Assembly (NCBI GenBank): GCA_033344875.1
Contig: JAWPMO010000001.1
Coordinates: 124,001 to 188,000 of the forward strand
DNA length: 64,000 nt
Reading direction: 5' to 3'
Source: Ilumatobacteraceae bacterium
GTDB taxonomy: Bacteria > Actinomycetota > Acidimicrobiia > Acidimicrobiales > Ilumatobacteraceae
Notes under the pieces: model-generated
Seen by the model: the letters and a program-made list of their open reading frames with translations, nothing else
The model's database searches: none
Told to the model about the DNA's origin: nothing
Position numbers and translations under genes: made by a program
In this document: one piece after another, positions 8,556 through 16,270 of the stretch
Layout: every line of letters begins with the position of its first letter
How positions within the stretch are numbered: the stretch's first letter is position 1

Positions 8556-8583
8556 AATGACCAGGGCAAATGCCCTGGTCATT
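8556..8583 (+). terminator. Original tRNA-Leu terminator, now beyond the element
   Basis: A perfect 13-bp stem (AATGACCAGGGCA with its complement) closes on a 2-nt loop and is followed by GTCGTT. It begins at the last base of the displaced CCA, as expected for a terminator that once followed the tRNA directly. Confidence 0.75.
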
Positions 8584-8787
8584 GTCGTTCTCACCGGCGG
8601 CGGTCGACGCCATGCCGGGCCCGCGTCTCGGGTCGATGAGCCCTCGCTGGATTCCTGGTGGCTTGCTTCGGGCAAGTCGCATCGGTCCACCGGGGCCGTG
8701 GGGCCGCGTCGAGATCGGTCCCCGTGAACGACCATGTTCCGCTACGTGTCACGATGAGCGCATCGGACCACGAATGCGGAGGACACC

Positions 8788-9831
8788 ATGTCGATCATCA
8801 GGACCCGTTGGGCAGCGATCGGCGCGCTGGTCGCGACCACGCTCGGCGGCGGTGGGGTCGCCATCGTCTCGGCGGCGCAACCCGACGGTGCTCTCGCGTT
8901 CGTGCCGATCGCCCCGTGTCGGGTGATGGACACCCGCGCCGAGTTCGCGGTCGGCCCGAGAACGTCGCCGCTCGGCACCGGTGAGACCTACACCGTGAAC
9001 ACGACCACCTCGGACACCGGCAACTGCACCGAGATCCCGCTGACGGCTCGCAGCGTCTCGATGAACGTCACCGCCATCGATGCGACATTGCCGACGTTCA
9101 TCGTCGTGTGGGCGACGGGGACGACGCAGCCCGCCGTGTCGAACCTCAACCCGGTGCCAGGTTCACCGCCGACGCCGAACGCGGTCACCACCGGCATCAA
9201 CGCGAACGGCCAGTTCGACGTCTTCAATCTGCAAGGCGACGTGCACGTGATCGCCGACGTCAACGGCTACTACACCGACCACCGTCACGACGATCGCTAC
9301 TACACGAAGGCCCAGGTCGACCTTGCGATCGCCGCCACGATCGACGACCTGCCGGTCGACACCGCTGCACTGGAATCCCGGATCTCCGCCCTGGAAGCAG
9401 CGCTCGCCGCGGTGACCGACCCATCGGGCAACTGGGCATTCCCCGGCGACGTCGCCATCGCAGGGTCGGTGTCGGTCGGCAGTTCCGTGTCGGCCGGCGG
9501 AGGCGCTTCGTTCGGCAAGTCGTTGGCGGTCGCGGGGGACGCGGCGGTCAACGGTGGAGCCACGATCTCCGGCCCGCTCGCAGCAGGCGGCGATGCGACG
9601 CTCGGACGGTCGTTGTCGGTCGGCAACGGTCTCGCGGTCGGCGGTGCGCTGGCGGTCGACGACGGCGCGTCGGTCGGTGCCGATCTGTCCGTCGACGGCA
9701 GCTTCGCAGCGGGGCGGGACACGGTGCTCGGCAGGTCGTTGCAGGTCGGTGCCGGTCTGAGCGTCGGCGGACCCGTCGCTGCAGGCGGTGACGTGATCAC
9801 GAACGGCGACTTCATCGACAACACGCCGTGA
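8788..9831 (+). CDS. Secreted repeat-stalk protein with FVPIAPCR domain
   Basis: This 347-aa secreted protein has a signal peptide (residues 1-31, basic start then ALVATTLGGGGVAIVSAA). Residues about 36-155 form the domain opening FVPIAPCRVMDTR and closing DVNGYY, often seen in exported actinobacterial proteins. HDDRYYTKAQVDLAI (about 170-184) resembles a motif of phage tail fibres and trimeric adhesins, followed by a short coiled coil (ALESRISALEAAL). The last 120 residues are Gly/Ala/Ser/Val repeats about 12 residues long (SLSVGNGLAVGGAL), likely a beta-solenoid stalk. A clear GGAGGAC precedes the ATG. A trimeric surface or appendage protein is the best guess; ligand unknown. Confidence 0.7.
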   Translation: MSIIRTRWAAIGALVATTLGGGGVAIVSAAQPDGALAFVPIAPCRVMDTRAEFAVGPRTSPLGTGETYTVNTTTSDTGNCTEIPLTARSVSMNVTAIDATLPTFIVVWATGTTQPAVSNLNPVPGSPPTPNAVTTGINANGQFDVFNLQGDVHVIADVNGYYTDHRHDDRYYTKAQVDLAIAATIDDLPVDTAALESRISALEAALAAVTDPSGNWAFPGDVAIAGSVSVGSSVSAGGGASFGKSLAVAGDAAVNGGATISGPLAAGGDATLGRSLSVGNGLAVGGALAVDDGASVGADLSVDGSFAAGRDTVLGRSLQVGAGLSVGGPVAAGGDVITNGDFIDNTP

Positions 9832-10018
9832 TCGACGACCGAGGCGGCGAGCCACCATCGAGCGCCGCTCGAGCACAGTCGCTCGCGATCGCAGCCGGCC
9901 GGGCCGAGCGTGGTGGGAGCGTCGATGAGAGCGTGGGCCAGTCGTATTGTCGGTGAACGCATGGCGAAGGCCTCGCCGGCGTGTCGCCGGGCCGGGTCGG
10001 GCCGAACACGGCCGCGAG

Positions 10019-10600
10019 TCAGCGGTCGCGGAAGCCCTTGCCGGCGAGGATCTTCGGGACGAACTTGTCGATCCGGCGCTCACGCGTTGCCGACTGCTTC
10101 GCCGAGGAGATCTGGAGGTGGTACTCCCGCTGTCGGCCCGGGGTGAGCGATTCGAACGCCGCCTTCAGCTCCGGGTTCTCGTCGAGCCGGTGCTGCAACT
10201 CGTCGACCAGTTCGAGTTCCGGGGCGGGTTCGACCTCGAGCCCGGCCTCCTCGACTGCGATCGCCTCGTCGAGGTACTCGGCGACGACGCCGGCCAGGCG
10301 TTCCACATCGTCGACGGACGTGAACTGGATGCGACGCGCCGAGCGCGAGTTCGGACCCTGCGCGTGGAGAACACCGGCCGGATCGCTCAACAATGCGCCC
10401 TTGAAGAACATCAGGGCCAGGAAGTGCTTCATCTCCTGCACGATGGCGATGTTCGCACCACCATGGCGGTAACACGGCTTGCCCCACTTGGTTGCCTCGG
10501 TCAACCCGCTCGCGAGCAGGATCGGACGCAACGCCGTGATCTCGTCCGGCCACTGTTCGGTGCGGCTGATGTACGTGTCGACGTCGATGTCGGTGTCCAT
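10019..10600 (-). CDS. YdeI/OmpD-associated (DUF1801-like) family protein
   Basis: The 193-aa product starts with a DUF1801-type domain (WPDEITALRPILLASGLTEATKWGKPCYRHGGANIAIV; MKHFLALMFFKGALL) and ends with the helical YdeI-associated segment (FESLTPGRQREYHLQISSAKQSATRERRIDKFVPKILAGKGF). The start at 10600 is supported by a strong GGGAGGGAGGACCC just upstream. The family is small, cytosolic and poorly characterised; a role in stress or metal handling has been proposed for relatives, but nothing here confirms it. It is divergent from glgP with 143 bp between starts. Confidence 0.8.
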   Translation of the reverse strand: MDTDIDVDTYISRTEQWPDEITALRPILLASGLTEATKWGKPCYRHGGANIAIVQEMKHFLALMFFKGALLSDPAGVLHAQGPNSRSARRIQFTSVDDVERLAGVVAEYLDEAIAVEEAGLEVEPAPELELVDELQHRLDENPELKAAFESLTPGRQREYHLQISSAKQSATRERRIDKFVPKILAGKGFRDR

Positions 10601-10743
10601 GGGTCCTCCCTCCCGTAGATCACCGCATCGTAGGGGCTTCGGCCCGATGAGGTCAGCTGTCGGGGTCGCTCCGAACGCAGGCGCCGATAGCGTCCCGACG
10701 TCACATCTCCGGCCGCCGGACGGCCCGACTCCCTGGAACTCCC

Positions 10744-12675
10744 ATGATCGACAGTGCCCTGCTCGCCCTCGCCTCGAACCACCGGTGGTCGTGGCACCAA
10801 CCGACCCGACGGTTGCTCGGCACACTGCCCGGTGCAACCGCCGGCACACATCCGGTCACCGTGCTGCAGCGAGCAGATGTCGCAGCGCTGGACTCCTGGG
10901 TCGAAAACCACCGATCGACGCTCGACGAGTTGGCCACCGAATTGGCCGCCGTGGTCGACGCCGTGTCGACGGTGAGCATCGCCTACTTCTCCCCGGAGTT
11001 CGGGATCGCGGCGGAACTGCCGCAGTATTCGGGCGGCCTCGGCATCCTCGCCGGCGATCACCTGAAGAGCGCCAGCGATCTCGCCCTGCCGCTGGTGGGT
11101 GTCGGCCTCTTCTACCGCGAGGGCTTCTTCCGTCAGTCGATCGACGGGACACAGCAGCACGAGCGCTACGAGCAGGTCGACCCCGAAGCGGTCGGCGCCG
11201 TCGACACCGGTGCGGTCGTGCACGTCACGATCGGCGGGTTCGAGGTGGCGGCAAAGGTGTGGCAGCAGCAGGTCGGCGCCACTCGGCTCGTCCTGCTCGA
11301 CACCGCCGTCGACACCAACCCGGCGTGGGCGCAGCAGATCACCGACCGTCTGTACTCGGGCGGTCGTGAACATCGCCTCCACCAGGAACTGATGCTCGGG
11401 ATCGGTGGAGTGCGAGCGCTGCGCGCGCTGGGGTTGCAGCCCGACGTCTTCCATCTCAACGAAGGTCATGCCTGCTTCCTGCTGTTCGAGCTGCTCGCCG
11501 AGCACGTCGAGGCGGGGCGGAGCCTCGACGACGCGATCACCGATGTGCGTCACCGTTCGCTGTTCACCACGCACACGCCGGTCCCTGCTGGGATCGACCG
11601 GTTCGCCGCAGACCTCGTCGGGCCCGAACTCGGCGTCTGGGCCGATCGGCTCGGCGTCACGGTCGACACGCTGTTCGACTGGGCTCGACTGCCGAGCGAC
11701 CCGCCCGCCGAACCGTTCAACACCGCCGCCCTTGCGTTCGAGCTCTGCGGTCGAGCCAACGGCGTGAGCCAACTGCACAGCGGCGTCAGCCGGAAGCTCT
11801 TCGGCTCGCTGCCGCGAGCAGCCGGCGTCGAGGGCATCACGAACGGTGTCCACGCCCGGACCTGGGTCAGCCCGGAACTCCAGACCTTCTTCGACGAACA
11901 CCTGGGCCCTCGCTGGTCCGACGGCGCAGCGACGGCATGGGCGAGTATCGGAGCGGCGCCGCGCGAGGCGTTCGACGCGGCACGAGCCCCCGGCCGTGCA
12001 CGGCTGGTCGACCTGATCCTCGATCGCACCGGGGTCACGTTCGACGCCGACCGGTGCATCATCGGTTTCGCCCGTCGATTCGCCACCTACAAGCGCGCAG
12101 CACTCCTCCTGCGCGACCGTGACGGGTTGCGCCGCTCGCTCGACGCCGGCGCCCAGTTCGTGTTCGCCGGCAAGGCGCACCCGGCCGACGGTGAGGGCAA
12201 GGCCGTGCTCGCCGAGATCGCCGCCTTCGCGGCCTCGGACGAGGCGCAGGGCCGGTTCGCACTGATCCCCGACTACGACATCGAGATCGCTCAGGAGATG
12301 TACGGCGCGTGCGACGTCTGGCTGAACAACCCGGTCCGACCGCGCGAGGCCTGCGGCACGAGCGGCGAGAAATCGGCGCTCAACGGCGGCCTCAACTGCT
12401 CGATCCTCGACGGTTGGTGGGCCGACTGGTTCGTCGACGGCATCGGCTGGGCGATCCCGACCAGCGATCTCGACGACCCGACGGCCCGTGACCTGGCCGA
12501 AGCGAGGGCGCTGCACGATCTGCTGGCGACCGAGGTGCTGCCGACCTTCGACGACCGCGACGCCTGGTGGTCGATGACCACGGCGATGCTGCGCCACCTC
12601 GGCCCGCTCGTGACGTCCGGCCGGATGGTCGCCGAGTACGACGAGCGCTTCTACCGGCCGCTCGGGCGACGCTAG
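10744..12675 (+). CDS. glgP: Alpha-glucan (glycogen/maltodextrin) phosphorylase
   Basis: This PLP enzyme releases glucose-1-phosphate from alpha-1,4-glucans. The 643-aa protein begins with the LASNHRWSWHQPTRRL motif of the actinobacterial alpha-glucan phosphorylase branch, then AYFSPEFGIAAELPQYSGGLGILAGDHLKSASD. The catalytic part includes FHLNEGHACFLL, GFARRFATYKRA and the PLP-lysine region GTSGEKSALNGGLNCSILDG; many relatives have Met where this has Glu (GTSGMK). It is shorter than the roughly 850-aa forms with a full N-terminal domain. Placed just ahead of pyruvate kinase, it suggests coordinated use of storage glucan in glycolysis. Confidence 0.92.
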   Translation: MIDSALLALASNHRWSWHQPTRRLLGTLPGATAGTHPVTVLQRADVAALDSWVENHRSTLDELATELAAVVDAVSTVSIAYFSPEFGIAAELPQYSGGLGILAGDHLKSASDLALPLVGVGLFYREGFFRQSIDGTQQHERYEQVDPEAVGAVDTGAVVHVTIGGFEVAAKVWQQQVGATRLVLLDTAVDTNPAWAQQITDRLYSGGREHRLHQELMLGIGGVRALRALGLQPDVFHLNEGHACFLLFELLAEHVEAGRSLDDAITDVRHRSLFTTHTPVPAGIDRFAADLVGPELGVWADRLGVTVDTLFDWARLPSDPPAEPFNTAALAFELCGRANGVSQLHSGVSRKLFGSLPRAAGVEGITNGVHARTWVSPELQTFFDEHLGPRWSDGAATAWASIGAAPREAFDAARAPGRARLVDLILDRTGVTFDADRCIIGFARRFATYKRAALLLRDRDGLRRSLDAGAQFVFAGKAHPADGEGKAVLAEIAAFAASDEAQGRFALIPDYDIEIAQEMYGACDVWLNNPVRPREACGTSGEKSALNGGLNCSILDGWWADWFVDGIGWAIPTSDLDDPTARDLAEARALHDLLATEVLPTFDDRDAWWSMTTAMLRHLGPLVTSGRMVAEYDERFYRPLGRR

Positions 12676-12784
12676 GACGCACCTCCGAAGCGTCCGTACA
12701 CTGGGACGCGCATCCAATGAGGTGGGACACGCCTCATCCGAACCGCAATCCCGTCGAATCGATCGACGGCAGAAGGACAACACC

Positions 12785-14239
12785 ATGGTCACCGTGAACG
12801 CAGCTCGTCGCACCAAGATCGTCGCGACGATCGGCCCCGCCTCCGACTCGCGCGAGCAGGTCGCCGCCCTGATCGAGGCGGGCGTCGATGTCTTCCGCCT
12901 CAGCATGGCCCACGACGACATCGCCTCCGTGCTCGAGCGGGTCAAGCTGATCCGCTCGGTCAGCGACTCGATCGACGCAGCGCCGGCGATCCTCATCGAC
13001 CTCCCCGGCCCCAAGGTTCGGGCCGGAACGTTCGGCGACGAGGGCGTGATGCTCGAAGGCGGCAGCGAGGTCGAACTGCGTCCGGGGCTCGAGCCGAGCA
13101 CCGCCGAGGTCATCCATGTCAGCCACGACGCGCTCGTCTCCGACGTGCGCGAGGGCGACCTGATGCACCTGGGCGACGGCAAGGCGACCATGCGCGTCAA
13201 GCACGTCACCGACGACGCCGCGATCGCCGAGATCGTGCACGGCGGTCTCATGCGGGGCCGGCCCGGTGTGCACATCCCGTCCGACCGCCTGAGCATCACC
13301 ACGCCGACCGACTTCGACCGTGAGGCGCTGGCCGCCGTGGTCGCCGCGGGCGTCGACATGATCGCGATCTCGTTCGTGCGCAGCGCCGCCGACCTCCTGT
13401 CGCTCGAACTCCCACCGCCGCCGGCGGGCCCGATGGTCGTCGCCAAGATCGAGACCCGCGCCGCCGTCGACGATCTCGACGCGATCTTGGAGGCCAGTGA
13501 TGCGCTGATGGTCGCCCGTGGTGACCTCGGCCTCGAGTGTTCGCTCGCACAGTTGCCGGCGTTGCAGAAGCAGATCATCGAGGCGACCGTGCGCGTCGGC
13601 CGCCCGGTCATCACCGCGACGCAGATGCTCGAGACGATGATCGACAACCCGCAGCCCACTCGGGCCGAGGTGTCCGACGTCGCCAACGCCGTGTTCGACG
13701 GCACGTCGGCGGTCATGCTGTCGGGGGAGACCGCCATCGGGCGTGACCCGGTCAACGTCGTCACGATGATGGACGAGATCCTGCGAGAGGCCGAGAGCGC
13801 CTTCGACTCCGACTCGTGGGCCCACGCCGTCGAGGAGATCGGCCAGACCGAGGCCAAGACCGACAACGGTCGCGTCGCCAACGCGGTGTCGGCCGCCGCC
13901 GCCCGCGCGATCCGCGCCCTGGCGCCGCCCGCCGTGGTGTGCATCACGGGCAGCGGGGCGACCGCCCGTGCGATCACCCGCTACCGCCCGAAGGCCGCCG
14001 TGCTGGCGGTGACGGGCAACGAACGGGCCTTCCGGCAGCTCAATCTGGTCTGGGGCGCGACGCCGATCCTGGTCGCCTCCCACGGCGAGGACGCCGGGCG
14101 CGTGCGCCGCGTGCTGTCCGAACTCGAACAGCGCGGCTATCTCGACGTCGGGCAGATCGTGCCCGTCGTCGCCGGTTCGTCGAACGAGGCCGTGGCGTCC
14201 AACATTCTCCGCGTCGAAACGGTCGAGCCCCGGCTCTGA
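12785..14239 (+). CDS. pyk: Pyruvate kinase
   Basis: The enzyme converts phosphoenolpyruvate and ADP to pyruvate and ATP. The 484-aa protein shows RRTKIVATIGPASDS at the N-terminus, the barrel motif MVVAKIETRAAVDDLD with the catalytic Lys and metal-binding Glu, the following ARGDLGLE segment and the MLETMIDNPQPTRAEVSDVANAVFDG region. The B domain (about 70-165) and the C-terminal regulatory domain (VCITGSGATARAITRYRPKAAVLAVT) are intact. The start at 12785 follows AGAAGGACAAC. About 110 bp separate it from glgP, so an own promoter is possible. Confidence 0.96.
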   Translation: MVTVNAARRTKIVATIGPASDSREQVAALIEAGVDVFRLSMAHDDIASVLERVKLIRSVSDSIDAAPAILIDLPGPKVRAGTFGDEGVMLEGGSEVELRPGLEPSTAEVIHVSHDALVSDVREGDLMHLGDGKATMRVKHVTDDAAIAEIVHGGLMRGRPGVHIPSDRLSITTPTDFDREALAAVVAAGVDMIAISFVRSAADLLSLELPPPPAGPMVVAKIETRAAVDDLDAILEASDALMVARGDLGLECSLAQLPALQKQIIEATVRVGRPVITATQMLETMIDNPQPTRAEVSDVANAVFDGTSAVMLSGETAIGRDPVNVVTMMDEILREAESAFDSDSWAHAVEEIGQTEAKTDNGRVANAVSAAAARAIRALAPPAVVCITGSGATARAITRYRPKAAVLAVTGNERAFRQLNLVWGATPILVASHGEDAGRVRRVLSELEQRGYLDVGQIVPVVAGSSNEAVASNILRVETVEPRL

Positions 14240-14247
14240 TCCGGCCT

Positions 14248-14265
14248 CGCCCCGGCCACGGGGCG
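14248..14265. terminator. Hairpin between convergent pyk and phosphodiesterase genes
   Basis: CGCCCCG (14248-14254) pairs perfectly with CGGGGCG (14259-14265) around a 4-nt loop in the 33-bp gap between two converging genes. No U-tract follows on either strand, so termination is likely but not certain. Confidence 0.5.
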
Positions 14266-14272
14266 GCGGTCG

Positions 14273-15421
14273 TCAGTCGGTCAGCGCAGCGGTCATGGCC
14301 GCCGGTCGGCCGGCGATGACCCCGTCGACGCCGTCGGCGAGCAGCTCGCGGTAGAACGTCTCATTCTCCTGCGACGACGCGTCGTCGGGCCATACCCAGA
14401 CGACGCGTCCCTCGGCGTGGATCCGGTCGACGACCTCGGCGGTGATCACTTCGATCTCGCCCTGGAACGGAGGGAGTTGGAGCACCTCGAAGTGCGGCTC
14501 GAGTTCGGCCGCCGAGAGGAACCACTCGGTGAGGCGCCCGAGCCCGGGGCTGACCGAGACGTCGGGTGCGATCGCGTGGAACGCGTCGACGACCTGATCG
14601 TCGAACGACACGACGACGACGCTGCGTTCGCGTTCCAACTCCACGAGTTCCTCGGACAAGCGTTCGGCGACCGCAACGGCATCGGGGAACGTGCCCTTGA
14701 TCTCGATGTCGAGCGGGAGATCGGGGAACCGGGTCGCGATCTCGCGGAAGGTCGGCACCGCGAAATCGTCGGCGGTGTAGCCGGGCGGGGGAGCGACCGT
14801 TCCCGTTCGCACACCCCGGTACACGTACTCCTCGGTGGGTCGGTCCTTGCAGGGCCAGCACTCGGGCGAGAACCAGTAGGCGTTGTCGAGCGCGTGCAGT
14901 TCGTCATAGGTGAGCGCCGAGACGGGCCCGGTGGCCTCGGTGGTCTTGTCGACGGTGTCGTCGTGCTGGACCACGAGCACGCCGTCGGCGCTCAGTTGCA
15001 CATCGAGTTCGAGCACGTCGGCACCGGCAGCGACCGCCTCGGCGAACGCGAACGGTGTCGAATGCGGAGCATCCTGGTCGCCGCCCGCGTGGGCCAGGTT
15101 GAGGACCGCGCCACTGTCGATCAGGTCACGGATCGACGGAGCGCCGGTCGTCGGGGGAGCGGCCGACGTCACGGGCACGGATGATGCCGGAGCGCTCGTC
15201 GCGGTCGTCGCGGTCGGCGGTGGAGCGGTCGTCGGCGCGGTGTCGGTGGGAGCGGACGTCGTCGGTGGGGCCGATTCGGTGGTCGTCGGCGTGGTCGACG
15301 TGACGGCAACCGTGGTGGTGAGGTCCGTCGACGACGGTGTCGCCGCCGGGTCGTCGCTCGAGCCGCCACAGGCTGCGACGAGCACCGCAGCCGATACGAG
15401 CAGGCAGATGCGCCGCGCCAT
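14273..15421 (-). CDS. Glycerophosphodiester phosphodiesterase-family lipoprotein
   Basis: The 382-aa precursor starts MARRICLLVSAAVLVAACGG, a lipoprotein signal with the Cys at residue 17, followed by a 75-residue Thr/Ala/Pro linker. The TIM-barrel domain carries GADVLELDVQLSADGVLVVQHDDTVDKTT. The usual HRG near the first strand is HAG and the usual ENT is HST, so the first catalytic Arg is missing while the first His and the ELD and HD residues remain. It would act outside the membrane on glycerophosphodiesters if active. The start at 15421 overlaps the SDR stop by 1 nt, so the two genes are coupled. Confidence 0.82.
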   Translation of the reverse strand: MARRICLLVSAAVLVAACGGSSDDPAATPSSTDLTTTVAVTSTTPTTTESAPPTTSAPTDTAPTTAPPPTATTATSAPASSVPVTSAAPPTTGAPSIRDLIDSGAVLNLAHAGGDQDAPHSTPFAFAEAVAAGADVLELDVQLSADGVLVVQHDDTVDKTTEATGPVSALTYDELHALDNAYWFSPECWPCKDRPTEEYVYRGVRTGTVAPPPGYTADDFAVPTFREIATRFPDLPLDIEIKGTFPDAVAVAERLSEELVELERERSVVVVSFDDQVVDAFHAIAPDVSVSPGLGRLTEWFLSAAELEPHFEVLQLPPFQGEIEVITAEVVDRIHAEGRVVWVWPDDASSQENETFYRELLADGVDGVIAGRPAAMTAALTD

Positions 15422-16251
15422 CACGCGCGCCGCCGTCCGTCGGCGATCAGCAGGCGTTGGTACCACCCCGCCGGGAGTCGCGACACCAGGTCGAAGACTT
15501 TGGCGTCGGGGCCGATGAGCGCCCGGCGTCGGTTGCGTTCGACCGCGGTGAGGATCTGTTCGGCCGCCCGCTCGGGTGTCGTACGGGCGAGTCTGTCGAA
15601 CTCGTCGGCGAATCCGCCGGCGTCGCCGCCCACGTCGGCCACGCTCGCGTCGACCCGAGCGTTGCGGGCGATGTTGGTCTTGATCCCGCCCGGGTGGATC
15701 GTGGTGACCGAGACGTCGGCGCGCTCGATCTCGAGTTCGATTCGCAGGGCATCGGAGAAACCCCGCACGGCGAACTTCGCCGCGTTGTACGCCGACTGGG
15801 TCGGGATGCTGACCAGGCCGAACACGCTGGAGATGTTGACCACATGTCCCTCACCGGACGCCTTGAGGTGGGGGAGGAACGCTTTGGTGCCATGCACGAC
15901 ACCCCAGAAGTTGATGCCCATCAGCCACTCGATGTCGTCGTACGACGATCGCTCGACCGTCGCCCCGACGGCGACGCCGGCGTTGTTGACGATCATGTTC
16001 ACGCGGCCGTGGTCGGCGACGACCTCGTCGGCCCAGGCGAACACCGCCTCCCGGTCGGCGACGTCGACCATCGCCGACGTCACCTCGGTGCCGGAACCGT
16101 GGCACATCGCAACCGTCTCGGCGAGTCGGTCGGGGTCGATGTCGCTCAACGCGAGGTGTGCCCCGCGCCGCGCCAGGTCGATCGCGAGCGCCCGACCGAT
16201 CCCCGAGGCCGCCCCCGTGATCGCGACGACCCTGCCCCCGAAGCCCTGCAT
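15421..16251 (-). CDS. Short-chain dehydrogenase/reductase (SDR)
   Basis: This 276-aa NAD(P)-dependent oxidoreductase has the classical SDR nucleotide-binding motif VVAITGAASGIGRAL, NNAGVAVG near residue 91, the catalytic Ser in VVNISSVFGLVS and YNAAK (Tyr and Lys) near residue 155. The C-terminal helix region (RLPAGWYQRLL) is longer than in minimal SDRs. The substrate cannot be read from sequence. The stop couples to the lipoprotein gene; the start is 19 nt from the next gene's stop on the same strand, so a three-gene unit is likely. Confidence 0.9.
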   Translation of the reverse strand: MQGFGGRVVAITGAASGIGRALAIDLARRGAHLALSDIDPDRLAETVAMCHGSGTEVTSAMVDVADREAVFAWADEVVADHGRVNMIVNNAGVAVGATVERSSYDDIEWLMGINFWGVVHGTKAFLPHLKASGEGHVVNISSVFGLVSIPTQSAYNAAKFAVRGFSDALRIELEIERADVSVTTIHPGGIKTNIARNARVDASVADVGGDAGGFADEFDRLARTTPERAAEQILTAVERNRRRALIGPDAKVFDLVSRLPAGWYQRLLIADGRRRA

Positions 16252-16270
16252 GAGCCGGAGGTTAGGCGGA

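Larger units (their letters stand above)
8476..8787. other. Intergenic: right end of element, tRNA terminator, no gene
   Basis: The 312 bases hold the inner inverted repeat (8520-8531), the right attachment core (8544-8553), the displaced tRNA-Leu end with encoded CCA (to 8556) and its terminator (8556-8583). From 8590 to the ribosome binding site of the next gene (GGAGGAC, just before 8788) I see no supported gene. Confidence 0.7.

Noticed and set aside
10501-13977. Stop-free 1158-codon frame on the minus strand opposite glgP and pyk
   Set aside because: Its composition (Arg/Ala/His-rich, no domains) is that of an antisense shadow in GC-rich DNA; the plus-strand frames encode well-conserved enzymes.
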